Assembly: GCF_013426205.1 (NCBI RefSeq)
Contig: NC_089422.1
Span: 1,798,001-1,862,000, forward strand
Length of the DNA: 64,000 bases
Direction: 5' to 3'
From: Metarhizium brunneum
Lineage: Eukaryota; Ascomycota; Sordariomycetes; Hypocreales; Clavicipitaceae
The translations under genes were made by a program, and so were the position numbers. This document shows, piece after piece, positions 1 through 11,243 of this stretch (position 1 is its first letter; every line of letters starts with the position of its first letter). Under the pieces are notes generated by a model. That model saw only the letters and a program-made list of their open reading frames with translations, was not told where the DNA came from and searched no databases.

Positions 1-663
1 CCCGAATCCCAGTCTCTTGTCTCTATCTCTTCTGAAAGCCACAGCAAGAAATCCATGGGGTTCAGCGTTGAAGTGATGCGATCCCAAAGGGGACGCCGTC
101 GCACGAGTCGGGGCATGGTTTATGCCGTCAGGCTGTTCGGCAGGAGGATCGAACCTATTAACGAATCGACGAGGGCGGCACAAAAGCTCAATGGCGACCA
201 AATCCTTGGAGTGTGTGGCCGTGTCTCGCCGACAGAAGAGAAGTCACGGGCGATAAGCGCCGCGAAGTCCCTTTGTTGGGGGCTTGACGAGAGGGATGGT
301 CGGCGATGTGTGTGTTTATGTGCCCCGTGGTATGAGCTTTTTCTGTCCATGTCCAGGTTTCCAGCTCGAGCCCAGTGCCCAGCAGCAACAACCAAGCAGG
401 GGCGCTGGTTCGAGAGCTAGTGCCTCAACGAGGCCTGGTCCCACTTAACTTTGCAGGCGCCAGCTGCAGCACCTTATGTACGTGCAGGCACTGGGGCAAC
501 AGGCAGCTGGTCCAGCAACTGGGGCACTCGAGACCTCCCACCGCCTGCCTGCCTTGGCTTGCGCTGCCACCATGACGGCTGGGCCAACTCCAAACATCAG
601 CCATCGCCTCAAGCTATACAACGGGGGATATTGCCGCAGCCAGGTCGCCATACAAGAGTCAAG
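1..663. other. sequence upstream of VMA7, no gene recognised
   Basis: No reading frame here has the codon bias or motifs of a protein. The frame of VMA7 exon 1 stays open upstream of its ATG, but the preceding residues look like noise. The stretch probably holds the VMA7 promoter and leader. Confidence 0.5.
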
Positions 664-1251
664 ATGGCCAACCAAGCCGATTTCAAGAACCGAGAATTCC
701 TTGCCGTCATTGGTGACGAGGTAGGTTGAGCCGTGGGACAACATTTCTACCGCCGGGAAGACGAGGGACGTATCGTAACGACAGGCCTTGGCTGACGCAT
801 CTAGGACTCGGTAACGGGCTTGCTACTCGCAGGCATCGGCGTAAGTACATGAACCGCTGAATCGCAAACGCACCGGCGTGGGAAGACTAATCAAATCATT
901 CGCAGCACGTCACAGCTGGCGCCGACGCCCAAAAGAACTTCCTGGTTGTGGATAGCAAAACGGACACAGCGGCCATCGAATCGGCCTTTGATCGATTCAC
1001 CCAGGACCGAAATGACATCGGCATCGTCTTGATCAACCAACACGTCAGTGCAACGCGGATACATGCGCATGTCCTGGTTTCAACTTGGATCAACTGACAG
1101 AATGTGGTAGATTGCGGACCGGATACGGCACAGAATTGACACATATACCGCCGCCTTTCCGACTGTTCTGGAAATTCCCAGCAAAGACCACCCATACGAT
1201 CCCGAAAAAGACAGCGTTTTAAGACGGGTCCGTCGCCTGTTTGGGGAGTAA
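664..1251 (+). CDS. VMA7: V-type H+-ATPase subunit F (Vma7)
   Basis: Subunit F belongs to the central rotor stalk of the V1 sector of the vacuolar proton pump, coupling ATP hydrolysis to proton transport at vacuolar and endosomal membranes. I assembled four exons: 664-720, 805-840, 906-1043 and 1111-1251. The introns start GTAGGT, GTAAGT and GTCAGT and end in AG. All junctions are phase 0 and give a 123-residue protein, the usual length of the family. Conserved stretches are [10 protein letters not shown] followed across intron 1 by [15 protein letters not shown], then [26 protein letters not shown], and a C-terminus with [20 protein letters not shown] and a final LFGE. The ATG at 664 gives the usual short N-terminus before the conserved core. 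Identification is secure; only the leader is undefined. Confidence 0.95.
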
Positions 1252-1725
1252 AGACCAGCATGCATGGCATATGAGGTGATAAAGATACTACGGATAACAT
1301 CCAGCCTAATGCGTTGACCATGGCGGCACGAAACGCGTTGCACTTGCGCATTAGACCGCTTGCTTGAGATATATCGTTTGCTGAAATACGGGGCTGTATG
1401 CTAAAAAAGAAAATGAATAAAGGTATAGCCGCGTTATTAGTTTCTCCTCGACGAAAAAACAGTTCCGGGCCTGGCTCCCTGATCCAACTCATTACGCAGT
1501 CCTTGGAAAGTACCAAGATCGAACAAGCCCTCAGAAAAAACCGACAAGAGTGCTGGCATAAAACTCATCAAATTTATGGCCCTGTGCATCCAAAAAATGC
1601 AGTCTGAAGTGATAAACATGACAAACAATGATGTGGAAGCAAAAAGAGCAGAAAATTAACACAGGCTGCCGTACGGAGTGTCTCGTAGCAAACCATCGTC
1701 TAATGACTCATTTCCGTCTAATCCA

Positions 1726-2424
1726 TTACAACTCGCCGCCAAGGAAATCCATTCCGGGCATGTTGAACTTCACAGTAGCAGTCAAGCAGGTGATTCTCTC
1801 TCCGTTAGCAGCGAAGACATCAGCCTCGACGTTATAGGTGCCCTGCGTGCCGAATTAGCTTCACTTGGTCCAAGACACCTACATACTAGGGCATCGCAAA
1901 ATACTTACGGGCGGGATCTCTTTGGGCAGTTGAACAGTCTTGGTGATGACCCTATCGCCGGGTTCGACGGGACATTTCAAATCAACTTCCCCCATTTGCT
2001 CACACAGATCGGCTTTGGTCTTGAGAAGTCTGATAAGCCCATACTTGACAGTCAGATCGATATATGCGCCCTCTTTAATGGTCTTCTTGACGGTTCCCTC
2101 TGCCTTTATGACGAGATCCTGGCCACTAGAGTCGAAGAGAACAAACCAGTCAGCATAGTCATTCGCCACCGGATAGCCAACCACCATCTCACCAAGGCGC
2201 GAAGGGGAAAGCACATACGCAGAAGGAGGGTTCGGGGCCAAATCCACGCTCTTTATCTCAACATATCCTTCAGCCTTCCTGTCAGAGCAGTGCTCCAGCG
2301 GAGACTCCCCGGGAATCTTCAAGTCGTCATTAGAAGTGATGGCCCTCTGGGATTCACTGTTGAACAAGCTCAGTGCCGCCGAGGGCGCCAGGAGGGTGGA
2401 CAACGCAGCAACAGAGAATCTCAT
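1726..2424 (-). CDS. NPC2: phosphatidylglycerol/phosphatidylinositol transfer protein (NPC2 family, ML domain)
   Basis: This is a small secreted or vacuolar lipid-binding protein of the ML (MD-2-related) family, which carries sterols or phospholipids between membranes. The minus-strand exons are 2424-2219, 2125-1909 and 1842-1726. The introns (93 and 66 nt) begin GTATGT and GTAAG. The first intron has no stop codon and could be missed; removing it joins LAPNPPSA directly to GQDLVIKAEG, which restores the family pattern. The product is 179 residues. It has an N-terminal signal peptide (MRFSVAALSTLLAPSAALS) and the ML core: GESPLEHC, KYGLIRLLKTKADLCEQ, CPVEPGD, LPKEIPPGTYNVEADVF and ERITCLTATVKF. 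The gene is convergent with VMA7. Family assignment is strong; the ligand is not determined. Confidence 0.93.
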
Positions 2425-3910
2425 TTTCGCTCAGCAGTTGACGGCGATGAGCACAGCCGCTGTGGATTATGCTGGGGAAGAGGCAGTGGAAGCCCCTTTA
2501 AACGGCGTAGTCTCGGCGTTTCGGTCGTAGAAAAGTCGCTGGACGATGTCGCTGCATGAAGCGAGAGATGACGGCAGCGAGTGTTGGGGACGAGACATGG
2601 CTGGAGTGAGCGGACGGCAGTTGACTGGTTGGCTGACGTGACCCACAGGTTGTGAATGGGCCGCTTTGTGGCTGGGGCACGACAGGACGTCATGGGATCA
2701 CTTGAACAGGGAATACTACTACGACGTCTGGTACGGAGTACTAGTACTACGGAGTAGTGCAGGATGGCTTGGCTCCACTGGTTCAAATGTTCCATGTCGG
2801 CGTTGGCGCTGCCTCGATTCATCATGAAGTGTTTGCCGAAGCGGTGGGCTGTAATGTACTGTGCAAGTCATCATTCAACAAACAAAGTGCAGATACAAGA
2901 TACAAGAGCCAAGCAGGAACCAACGGGCCAACAAAATCTGTCTTGTCCTTGCGTAGTGCAAATACCCAGACACGTCTCCAACGCCCACGAGTTACGTTTC
3001 AATCCAACCACCCTATACAGAGTATTCTAGCTATTACTAGATGACAACATCTTGTTTCGACAGATTAACTAGGAAGTTTGGGGTCGACCACGGAGGTGGA
3101 CTTTTTGTGTTTCGTGTTTCTCAAAGCCGTGTGACAAGTGCGAGTCTGCGACTGAGATTCGCCAGTGGTGCCCCCGTCCCGTATTTTATGTGAGATATTC
3201 CGTCACACTCATCAGCTCCTCCATTCTCTCCATGCCGCCTATATTGCACGTGGTGATACGGAGCACAACACCCTCATATTGACAGTGGGAAGAGCTCCGG
3301 AACCAAACCACCACGGTACCGTACGATACCAGTGGGACCATTAACAAGTCGCCTTGGTAATGTGTCGTATCGCAAATCTTCCGAATGACGCCCACACATC
3401 ACCAAAGGTATCTAGAGATCCTGCCCGAAGCTGCGAGGATTATTGGCCTGAGTCTGTTATTGACAACATCGTGAATATTGACTTTGCACTGGCAAACTCC
3501 CGAAGCAAAGGGAGAGTACACTACCCAACAGTAAAAGACTTGCGTGAAAGGAAGCAATCCTAGGTACATTGAACGACAAGCCGAGGATTCATGTCGGTTC
3601 GGAGCATATCCGTCGTCACCATTGACAACGAATTTTGGACGACTTTGTACTCAGTAATAGACAGTCACAGTCGTAAGATTATCCATTCGCATTTCGCTCT
3701 TCACTGCGTTTGGTTTCACATCGTGACACTCTTCGCGAGGGAAAATTCGGCGAGAGACGATTGTTTCACTGCACCTTTGTGACGTGACGCAAAGTTGAGG
3801 GAAGACAGAGGAAAGGCAGAGACAAAAAGCAACAACCCGCGACGACAGCCCAGCACCTTAGGCTCGAAACTCTCCACACAAACGAAATGAGACCACAATT
3901 TCCGCCGCAA

Positions 3911-3950
3911 GGCACCAACAGGCACCAGCAGGCACCAGCAGGCACCAACT
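3911..3950. repeat. 10-bp tandem repeat, four copies
   Basis: Four consecutive decamers of the form GGCACCARCA. The sequence is non-coding as far as can be seen. Confidence 0.8.
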
Positions 3951-5332
3951 CAGCCGTGGGTGCCTTGGGCAGGAATGGCAAGCGCACAGACCACCTACCA
4001 GGTAGTATATAATTCCTGCTTCCCGCCGTCCTCTTTCAGATTTTTTCTTCCTTTCTTCTTCATACTTACCTTGTTCCAGTATCCCGAGATCACGAACACG
4101 GGATACTAGCGGAGGAGGCCTGCATTGCACATCGCGGAGTCGTCCTGTGCTCAATTGTCCTTCGGGGCCATTGGGGGCGTAATTTTTGATTTTTCCATTG
4201 TGTTTGCAGTTTTTTAACTGCGACATGAAGGAAAAGCTTAGGCTTCATTGCAAGTCATGTTAGGCCACATTTTGATGGGGAGTACGCATCGTGGGCAATG
4301 GATCAAGACTGTGTGTTGGGAGAGCGTTGGAAGCAGTGCAAATTCGCACGACGTGCAGCGTCGCTCATCAGCAAATAGCAAGGTCTTTACAAACTGTTTC
4401 AGTAACATTTTGTCCGTGGTTTTGTTGGTTTCTGCACACGAACAAGAGCAACTGGTGCATGTTCTAATGGTTACTCTGGTTGGGAAGGGCGCGCGAGCAC
4501 TTGAGCCAGGTGTAGGTCACTCGCCGCCGTGTTTTCCTATGATGCTCAGAATAGATATCGCACATCTGTGTCGTCCACAGTCATGTGGCCTAGGTACAAT
4601 CTCCTGGCTCGCCGCCTTAGATGCCAACGGGTAGTTTATCAGTCGCTTGCTTGTCGTAGCTCCAGTGAGACCACGCTGCAGGACGAGTAATGTGTGTCCG
4701 GTCGCAAGGGCATGCCACTTATTATTCGGGTAGTTTGTCTTCTATTCACCTCGCTTGGGCTCTATTTGTTTCGGGGAAGAGGCGACAATCAGTCGCTCGT
4801 GGAGGATTTCCAAAGTGGTTGACCGCTGGTTGCGGTCGCCTGTGGCAAAGAACCACCTCGTTTTCGAATATCAGACGCAATTCAGAAGCAGATTGGCAAT
4901 GGATCGAAACGCGCTCAGAAGCCCTGAAAGTCATCTGGATCGAGCAAAGGTTAGCAAAATGTAGAACCTATGGACAGAAGCAAACGGATGCGAAGCCCAT
5001 CGGCTGCATAGCAAGCCATGTTGGCCATGACCACCAGGACGCCTATCAGGAATCACCGACTGCTTAAGTACCTAGGTAGTTTGCAGCACGAATCGACCCT
5101 TGTCCCACTGCTCCGTGGACTTTGCCTGGTATTTATTGTTGATGTGCAGTTCTCTTGTTCTACCTCAGGCACACTCCAGGCAACATTTGAACTCCACTTA
5201 TAATTCCTGTCCTGATTCCTGACCCCCCCTCTCTCCCCCTCCCGGTCATCTTGTCTCGAGCACTCATGGATCTAAGTACCTAGGTTGGTGGGCTGGTGAG
5301 GAGTCATGAATCTGCATCACGTCTGCATCACA

Positions 5333-5356
5333 TCTGCGTCTGCGTCTGCGTCTGCG
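5333..5356. repeat. TCTGCG hexanucleotide microsatellite
   Basis: Four TCTGCG units in a row. A similar short TCTGCG run occurs near 17938-17955, upstream of an F-box gene. Confidence 0.8.
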
Positions 5357-7609
5357 ACTTTCTGATCTCCAGTGGTCGTAGGAGGCGACGCCCGTTCCCG
5401 GTACGGAGTTGGGAGTCTAGCGCGTGGGGCAGAGGTAAGAATTGTGGCCTCAGGCATGCATGCGATAGCAGGTGGATCAGACTTGTCAAGTAATGTAGCC
5501 AACGACCATTCAGAGCGAGTCATCGAGCCAGAGCTATTCCTAGCTAGGCCTAGCGCCACTCAGATGCGACGCCTTGGCCATCCTGTGTTTTTCTTCCCCC
5601 TACGGAGTAGTAGTAGTCCCTAGGTGCCTCTTTCTTCTTCCTTCCCCTCTGACGCATGTCCTTGTCAATTTCTCTCCGCCTCCGCCTCCGCCTCTACAAC
5701 TTCTGGTGGCTGAAATTCGCACACACCCCCTTCGTGAGGGAGAGACAGCACTTTGGGACCGGGCCGCCTTGTTCTTGGTCTTGCACCACATCACTACAGT
5801 ACGGAGCTTGGCGATACGTTTATCTATTGTATATATGTACAATTGAAAAACCGATAGAGGCGAGCAGACTATTAACAGCGGTGGAAACATGTGGCAGCAT
5901 GACATGACATGACGTGAGAAAGAATGGAGGAGAACGGATGGAGCCAACTCGGGGTTTCGGACGTCAACCTTGGAACTGCCAGTTCTTGGTTTGCAATGTG
6001 CAATGCGGAGCGACTCACTTTCGTGCGTGTTTGTCCGTTCTGTTGAATGTGGAATGTAGCGTCGGAATAACGGATGAATCTCGACCTGGATGCAACAACA
6101 TCATCCACGGCTGGTAGTGTTTGATGCACTTCTGATGCAAGTCGAGGTGAGAGGCGCAGGTTGCTTGCTATAACTGGTGCAAGAAGCTAAATGGGCCAGT
6201 TCTACAATGCAAACATCCGTGGTCAGCATCAGCGGCAAGCAAGCAAGCATCAGATCCTGGCTTCACGCCGTCTGCCGTCAGCCGTCTGCTGTCTGCCGTC
6301 GAGAGTTGGCTGTCGAGCCCAAATGCCTGGACACACATTCCACTGCAATATCGGATCTGAAATTGTAATCCATGTGTGAGGACAGAGTTCTCGGGTGTCA
6401 AGGCTGTCTTTGTGAGCTCCTCCGGACTGTCCCCTTAACGTGGGACGGCTCAAAAGCTTGAGCAAACTGGTAATTTGTTGCCTCGCAGGTCGCGTTGCCT
6501 TTGACTGCACTCGTCTGGCTCAACAGCGCTATAACTATCATTGGTCCTATCTGGTCGATCCAGTCTCCCCTAGCTGGCTCACAGACAGTACACACATCGA
6601 CACACAACACACGCCCTCGCAACCACCAGCGCAGCCGGTCGTCGGTTGTCCGTTCCCCGTGCTGCGTCAAGCTTTTGGCCGCTCTGGCCGCTCTGTAGCT
6701 GCTCAAAGTGGTCAGCCCCCCTCACACCCTAGTGCTTGACTGCCCGTAGGCCAAAGTTCCCGTCGATGTCTGGTCCTTCGATCCCATCCCAGGGCCGCCT
6801 CGCCTCCCCCCTCCCTCCCAAGCGTCGACTGGTGTTTTGGGTCCTCCGGGTCGCTCTTTCCCCATCCTGCTGCCATTTGCTACACATTGAATCTTGGCTC
6901 CTTCCCCCCCAAATTCCCATTCTGTTCTGTTGCAGCCCACGATTTGTCTCTCCCTCTTCCTTTCGCACACACGCACACACGCCCACCTTCATCGCCCCTT
7001 CGTTTCTTCGACTGAACGACGCGATTCACTACATTAGACCACTCTCGATTTGCTTGGCCACTACTTCTGGCCCTGCTTCTCGCTTTTCTTTTGTTATATT
7101 CGCTACTGCGCAACTGTCTGCCTCCACGCGCCACAACCCGCCGCGCTCCGTCATCTCCAAGTCCGTCCTGACGCTTCTTCCACGGCTTTGGTGAAGAGAC
7201 TTTCACTGCTTTCCAAACCTACCACCCTCTTTCGACTCGTCGAATAAAGGTTGGTTTCTGGCTTTAGACAACGGAAACTCTGGTCGGCTCGATTGATTTT
7301 TCGTTCCGATCAGCCGTGGCGTCGCTACCCTTCCGCAGCCGCTCTGCGCCCGACGCTCTTTCCATCCTCAATTCGCTGTGCACACTCGACAACTCCTTCG
7401 ATCGTCGGCAGTCTGATCGCAAAGAGACAATCTCACCCCTATTTAGGCGCCAGGCTATATAAACCTCACGTTCGGAGTTCCGTCCTCTGACAACACCACG
7501 GGCGCGCCTCTTTGCACAGCGGCGTCATGCCCTCAAGACTGCGACCTTAATTTTCTGCTTCGCACTCACGCCTTTCGCCGCCAACTCCTCGTGAGATCTC
7601 CTTCAGATT

Positions 7610-10315
7610 ATGACAGACACGCCCGCGCCGCCGTCGACGCAGGCACCACTTCCCAGTCAGACCGTTCCACCTGCGCCCGTGGATACGGTTGTCAAAGATG
7701 ACCCGACTATTGCCCCGACCGTGGAGCAGACGGAGGAAGAGCCTTACACCATCAAGTGTATCTGCAACTTCTCTGACGATGACGGAAACACAATCTACTG
7801 CGAGACGTGCGATACTTGGCAGCACATTGACTGCTTCTATCCTAACAACAGAGATGAGGCTATCCGAGAGGACTTTGCTCACTCTTGTGCAGAATGCAAG
7901 CCACGACCCCTAGATCGACAAAAAGCCATCGAGCGAACCCTTCGACTGCGAAATGCCAACAATATTTTAGAAGCACAGAAGGAACCCCTGGACAAGAAGA
8001 CGAAGCGACCTCCGACCAAGGGCGCCAGAAAGAAACCGAAGCCTAACGACCTACAATTAAATGGCCACCTTGAAAACGGCAAACTAGCCAGCCCCCCTCC
8101 CCCTTCCTCGAAGAAAGCGAAATCCGCACACCGCCCTTCGCACTCTGTCAGTTCCCAGCCGTCGAAGCGAAGCCCTTCGTACGGTCAAAACTCGCGATCG
8201 AATCCCGCCCATCCTCCCAGTCCCGCCACAACGCCCCCTGATCTCCCCAATGATTTTCAGATTCATCACTACTCCGCTGGATTTTACTCCCTCTATAATG
8301 AGCAAGAGGTCCCCGATACACATAATAATGCCTTTGCCAGTCTAGCTATTCCCACAGCACTTTCACGATGGTTGCGAGATCCCGATACGATGAAGCAAGA
8401 GGTGGGCAGGACCCGTGCAGAAGTCTTTCAAGATGAGCCACCCAACGTGGATCAGATGAGGCCAAAGCTAGAGGTAAATGATACCACCCGATCAGTGGAG
8501 CCTGGAACAACCCTTCGATGGCGCTGTATCGAATCGACAACAGCAATCGAAAAGGATGTTGCCTTAATCGAGCTGAATGGCGAAATTGGCTTTCAAAAGG
8601 ACTATTGCGCTAATCCTGTCAACCTCTGGGCTGACCTCTCTTGCCCGCTCCCTTTTGTCTTCTTCCACCCTAGTTTACCGCTGTACATTGACACCAGAAA
8701 AGAAGGCTCTCTGGCGAGATATGTGCGGAGGAGCTGCAAGCCAAATGCTCAGCTGGACACGTATTTGTCTGGGGGGTCAGAATACCACTTTTGGCTTGTC
8801 AGCGACCGATATATCCCTGCCAAGGAACAAATTACATTACCTTGGGATTTCCGACTGGAAAAGAGTGTGCGGGACAGGTGGCTTCATTTACTGGGATTGA
8901 GCGATGACGACTCTGCGGCTCAGGACGAGCCAGAGTTGGACTCGGCTGAATATACAGCCATTTCTAACTGGATCGACCGAATATTATCTGAATACGGTGG
9001 CTGTGCCTGCGATCTGGAGAATAATTGTGCCTTTGCCCGTTTTCATCGGCACTATATTTTTGGCAGAAATCAAAGCAAAGGTGGAAAGAAGAAGTCTCGA
9101 AAGCCCCGTAATCACACTATCTCGCCCACTAGCACTGGTCACGCTACCAATAGCAGAGCTGCCAGTGAGGGAAATATTGACGAAGGAGCCGATGATGTCA
9201 AAGCTGAAGGAGGGTCGCGCAGTAAAACTCCAAGTCGTGACCGCACGCCAGTGGGGTCTTTCGATCAACTTGGAATACTAACTGAGCCAACGGATAGAGA
9301 CAAGAGGAAAGTAGCCATGGTGGAAGATTCATTCCGTCGAATGGAACAACAGCAACCGCCAAGGAAAAAGAAGCGCGTCTCTGATGGGACAACGTCCTCA
9401 TCGAAATCAAAGTCAAGGAATGGTTCAGCGGGTCCACCTGGGCAGTACGTTGACGCAGGTACATCTCGCAGCAAGTCTGGCTCACCGGCTACCGGAAGGT
9501 CGCCAAGCATCGGATATCCAAAGGCATCGGGCAAGCCTTGTCCATCTACATCGGGCTCCAGGCAGACTTCGGCAGGTCCCCGCGCAATGTATTGCGATGC
9601 AGCCGTACAAACAGACCCCGTCGAGGGCCATTGGATAAGCGAATCCTGCAATCTAACGCCGATTAAGAAGAAAATTATCTCGCTTTCGAAGAGATTGATG
9701 AATAACCGACGCCAAAGTCTAATCACTGAGGAGGAGAGGAAAAGAAGTTGTTTGACAAGCCAATCATGCAGTGTCTCAGCTATGGAGCTGGACTCGCCTA
9801 TCAGCGAACATCGACCCTCGGTCGCTAGCACTGGCTCTGATGTAACATCACCGACGTCGCACACGACCGATACCAATTTGGCTGAAATACCTCAGAGTAT
9901 AGTATTGAATGGCACGACGATAGAAACGAGCAAGATGAAAGTGCTAGATCTTCGTGTACAGTTGCCTCCAGTACCTGCGTTTGACAGTACGGGGCTAGCT
10001 GCGTCAACTACGGCTACTCCTCTATCAGCAGCAAGTTCTGCAGCGCTATCCCCGTTTGGAACTACAAGCGCCTCCAATTCTTTTGCTGTAGGGTCGATCA
10101 ATGGTATCGCGGCAGCCCCGAGTCCTGTCAAAAAGAAATTGAGCCTCAGCGATTACAAGAGTCGACTAAACAAGGCGGCAGGCAAAGTCGCGGGAGGATC
10201 AACTCTCTTGAAACCAGGCCTCGCCAGTCCTGAGGACGTTCAGGTGGAAATGACGATGGACCCTCAGCCATTGGACAAGACCGATGACCCAACACCAGCA
10301 GTGAACGGGGCCTGA
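7610..10315 (+). CDS. SET3: PHD-finger and SET-domain protein, Set3 family
   Basis: In yeasts Set3 is the scaffold of the Set3C histone deacetylase complex, whose PHD finger reads H3K4me2 and whose SET domain is not known to methylate. The single exon encodes 901 residues. A PHD finger occupies residues 50-96 with the Cys4-His-Cys3 ligands C50, C52, C64, C67, H72, C75, C93 and C96. The SET domain lies at about 301-415, containing RRSCKPNAQL in place of the canonical NHSC.PN motif and ending ITLPWDF, where active enzymes usually have a GEE..YDY-type motif. The rest is low-complexity and basic, with proline/serine-rich tracts at 160-215 and lysine-rich runs. The ATG at 7610 precedes the PHD finger by 49 residues and no better start is visible. 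A chromatin reader without catalytic activity is the best reading, by family knowledge. Confidence 0.9.
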   Translation: MTDTPAPPSTQAPLPSQTVPPAPVDTVVKDDPTIAPTVEQTEEEPYTIKCICNFSDDDGNTIYCETCDTWQHIDCFYPNNRDEAIREDFAHSCAECKPRPLDRQKAIERTLRLRNANNILEAQKEPLDKKTKRPPTKGARKKPKPNDLQLNGHLENGKLASPPPPSSKKAKSAHRPSHSVSSQPSKRSPSYGQNSRSNPAHPPSPATTPPDLPNDFQIHHYSAGFYSLYNEQEVPDTHNNAFASLAIPTALSRWLRDPDTMKQEVGRTRAEVFQDEPPNVDQMRPKLEVNDTTRSVEPGTTLRWRCIESTTAIEKDVALIELNGEIGFQKDYCANPVNLWADLSCPLPFVFFHPSLPLYIDTRKEGSLARYVRRSCKPNAQLDTYLSGGSEYHFWLVSDRYIPAKEQITLPWDFRLEKSVRDRWLHLLGLSDDDSAAQDEPELDSAEYTAISNWIDRILSEYGGCACDLENNCAFARFHRHYIFGRNQSKGGKKKSRKPRNHTISPTSTGHATNSRAASEGNIDEGADDVKAEGGSRSKTPSRDRTPVGSFDQLGILTEPTDRDKRKVAMVEDSFRRMEQQQPPRKKKRVSDGTTSSSKSKSRNGSAGPPGQYVDAGTSRSKSGSPATGRSPSIGYPKASGKPCPSTSGSRQTSAGPRAMYCDAAVQTDPVEGHWISESCNLTPIKKKIISLSKRLMNNRRQSLITEEERKRSCLTSQSCSVSAMELDSPISEHRPSVASTGSDVTSPTSHTTDTNLAEIPQSIVLNGTTIETSKMKVLDLRVQLPPVPAFDSTGLAASTTATPLSAASSAALSPFGTTSASNSFAVGSINGIAAAPSPVKKKLSLSDYKSRLNKAAGKVAGGSTLLKPGLASPEDVQVEMTMDPQPLDKTDDPTPAVNGA

Positions 10316-11243
10316 TTTGTATAAGGAATGTGTATGATGTATACTTGTTTATCGCTGACGATGCGGGTTTTGCTGTTTTAAATGCCAGATAGTCATGCAG
10401 ACGGGTTCATAGTGTTGCAGGCAAGCCCACCCAAAAGTGGAGGGAGGAATACACTTGGCCGTCAAAACACCAAAGTAGTTTGGAGCTCACGAAAGCTTTG
10501 TTTTATTTCACTTTTTTGGGCTGGCCTGGGGTTGGGGTGTATCGACTGGATTTTTATTATCGAACACGGCGTTAACAGAGAAAGAGAAATAGGATGAAAT
10601 CGGCGTTGATTTGGACAAGGGGGACAAAGGGGTTCATGGGAGTGGTTATTTGGATGACTCAACAAATACAGCGATGATGCACTTTGCGCGTCTGTATAGA
10701 TGACCAAGTGTCTGCGGATCGCGGTGTTTTTTTTTCTTGAAATGGTGGGAAAAGGTCGTATTAATTTCAAGAGAAGGGGCGTTTATTGGGCGCACTGACA
10801 CATGGCTGGCTTGTCTTTTTTTCCCTTTTTTTTCTTATAATATCCCTTTTCTACTCTGTGTATTTGTATGTCTTACTGTGCGTACTGGAAGTTTCTGCGT
10901 GCGAGTAAGGAGGAGGAACGCCTGACACTACCTAGGTAGTTGAGATGAATGGATCGATCTATGGATGACAACATCCAACCACTCCTACATGATGGGTTCA
11001 TGGTGCATATGTGATGAATTTTTTCTTCTTGAATTTCGCTACGCAGGTGTATCAGTGATCGCTGGAACAGGCTCGTTGGTAAATGCCGTTCACTCGGAAG
11101 TAGGACATTGGCATGGTTCCTTCTATATATCCGAGTTCATTTTACGGGTATCAATTCAGCTATGTAGAGTAGGCGATAGCATTTCGTAAAGCTCCATGTT
11201 CTCCTTCGCCTAGTAGAGATATGCGGCCAGCCAAATGCTCTAT
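10316..11243. other. convergent 3' ends of SET3 and ALG7
   Basis: There is no gene. The stretch holds the two 3' untranslated regions, T-rich runs and one TACCTAGGTA palindrome at 10929. Confidence 0.6.

Larger units (their letters stand above)
2425..7609. other. 5.2-kb gene-free stretch including the probable long leader of SET3
   Basis: I found no convincing protein, tRNA or rRNA gene. Open frames are short and lack coding character. Visible items are two TACGGAGTA nonamers at 2732 and 2748 and one at 5601, a TACCTAGGTA palindrome at 5069, a 9-bp stem hairpin at 4078-4107, and short tandem repeats. From about 6730 to 7600 the plus strand is strongly pyrimidine-rich, typical of a promoter or leader upstream of a highly regulated fungal gene. 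An intron in the SET3 leader is possible but cannot be placed. Confidence 0.5.

Noticed and set aside
1678..2559. 293-residue plus-strand frame opposite the NPC2 gene
   Set aside because: The minus strand gives a complete, well-spliced ML-domain protein; the plus frame is its shadow.
4078..4107. 9-bp stem hairpin as a possible RNA gene
   Set aside because: No tRNA or known structured RNA features around it; recorded only as a hairpin.
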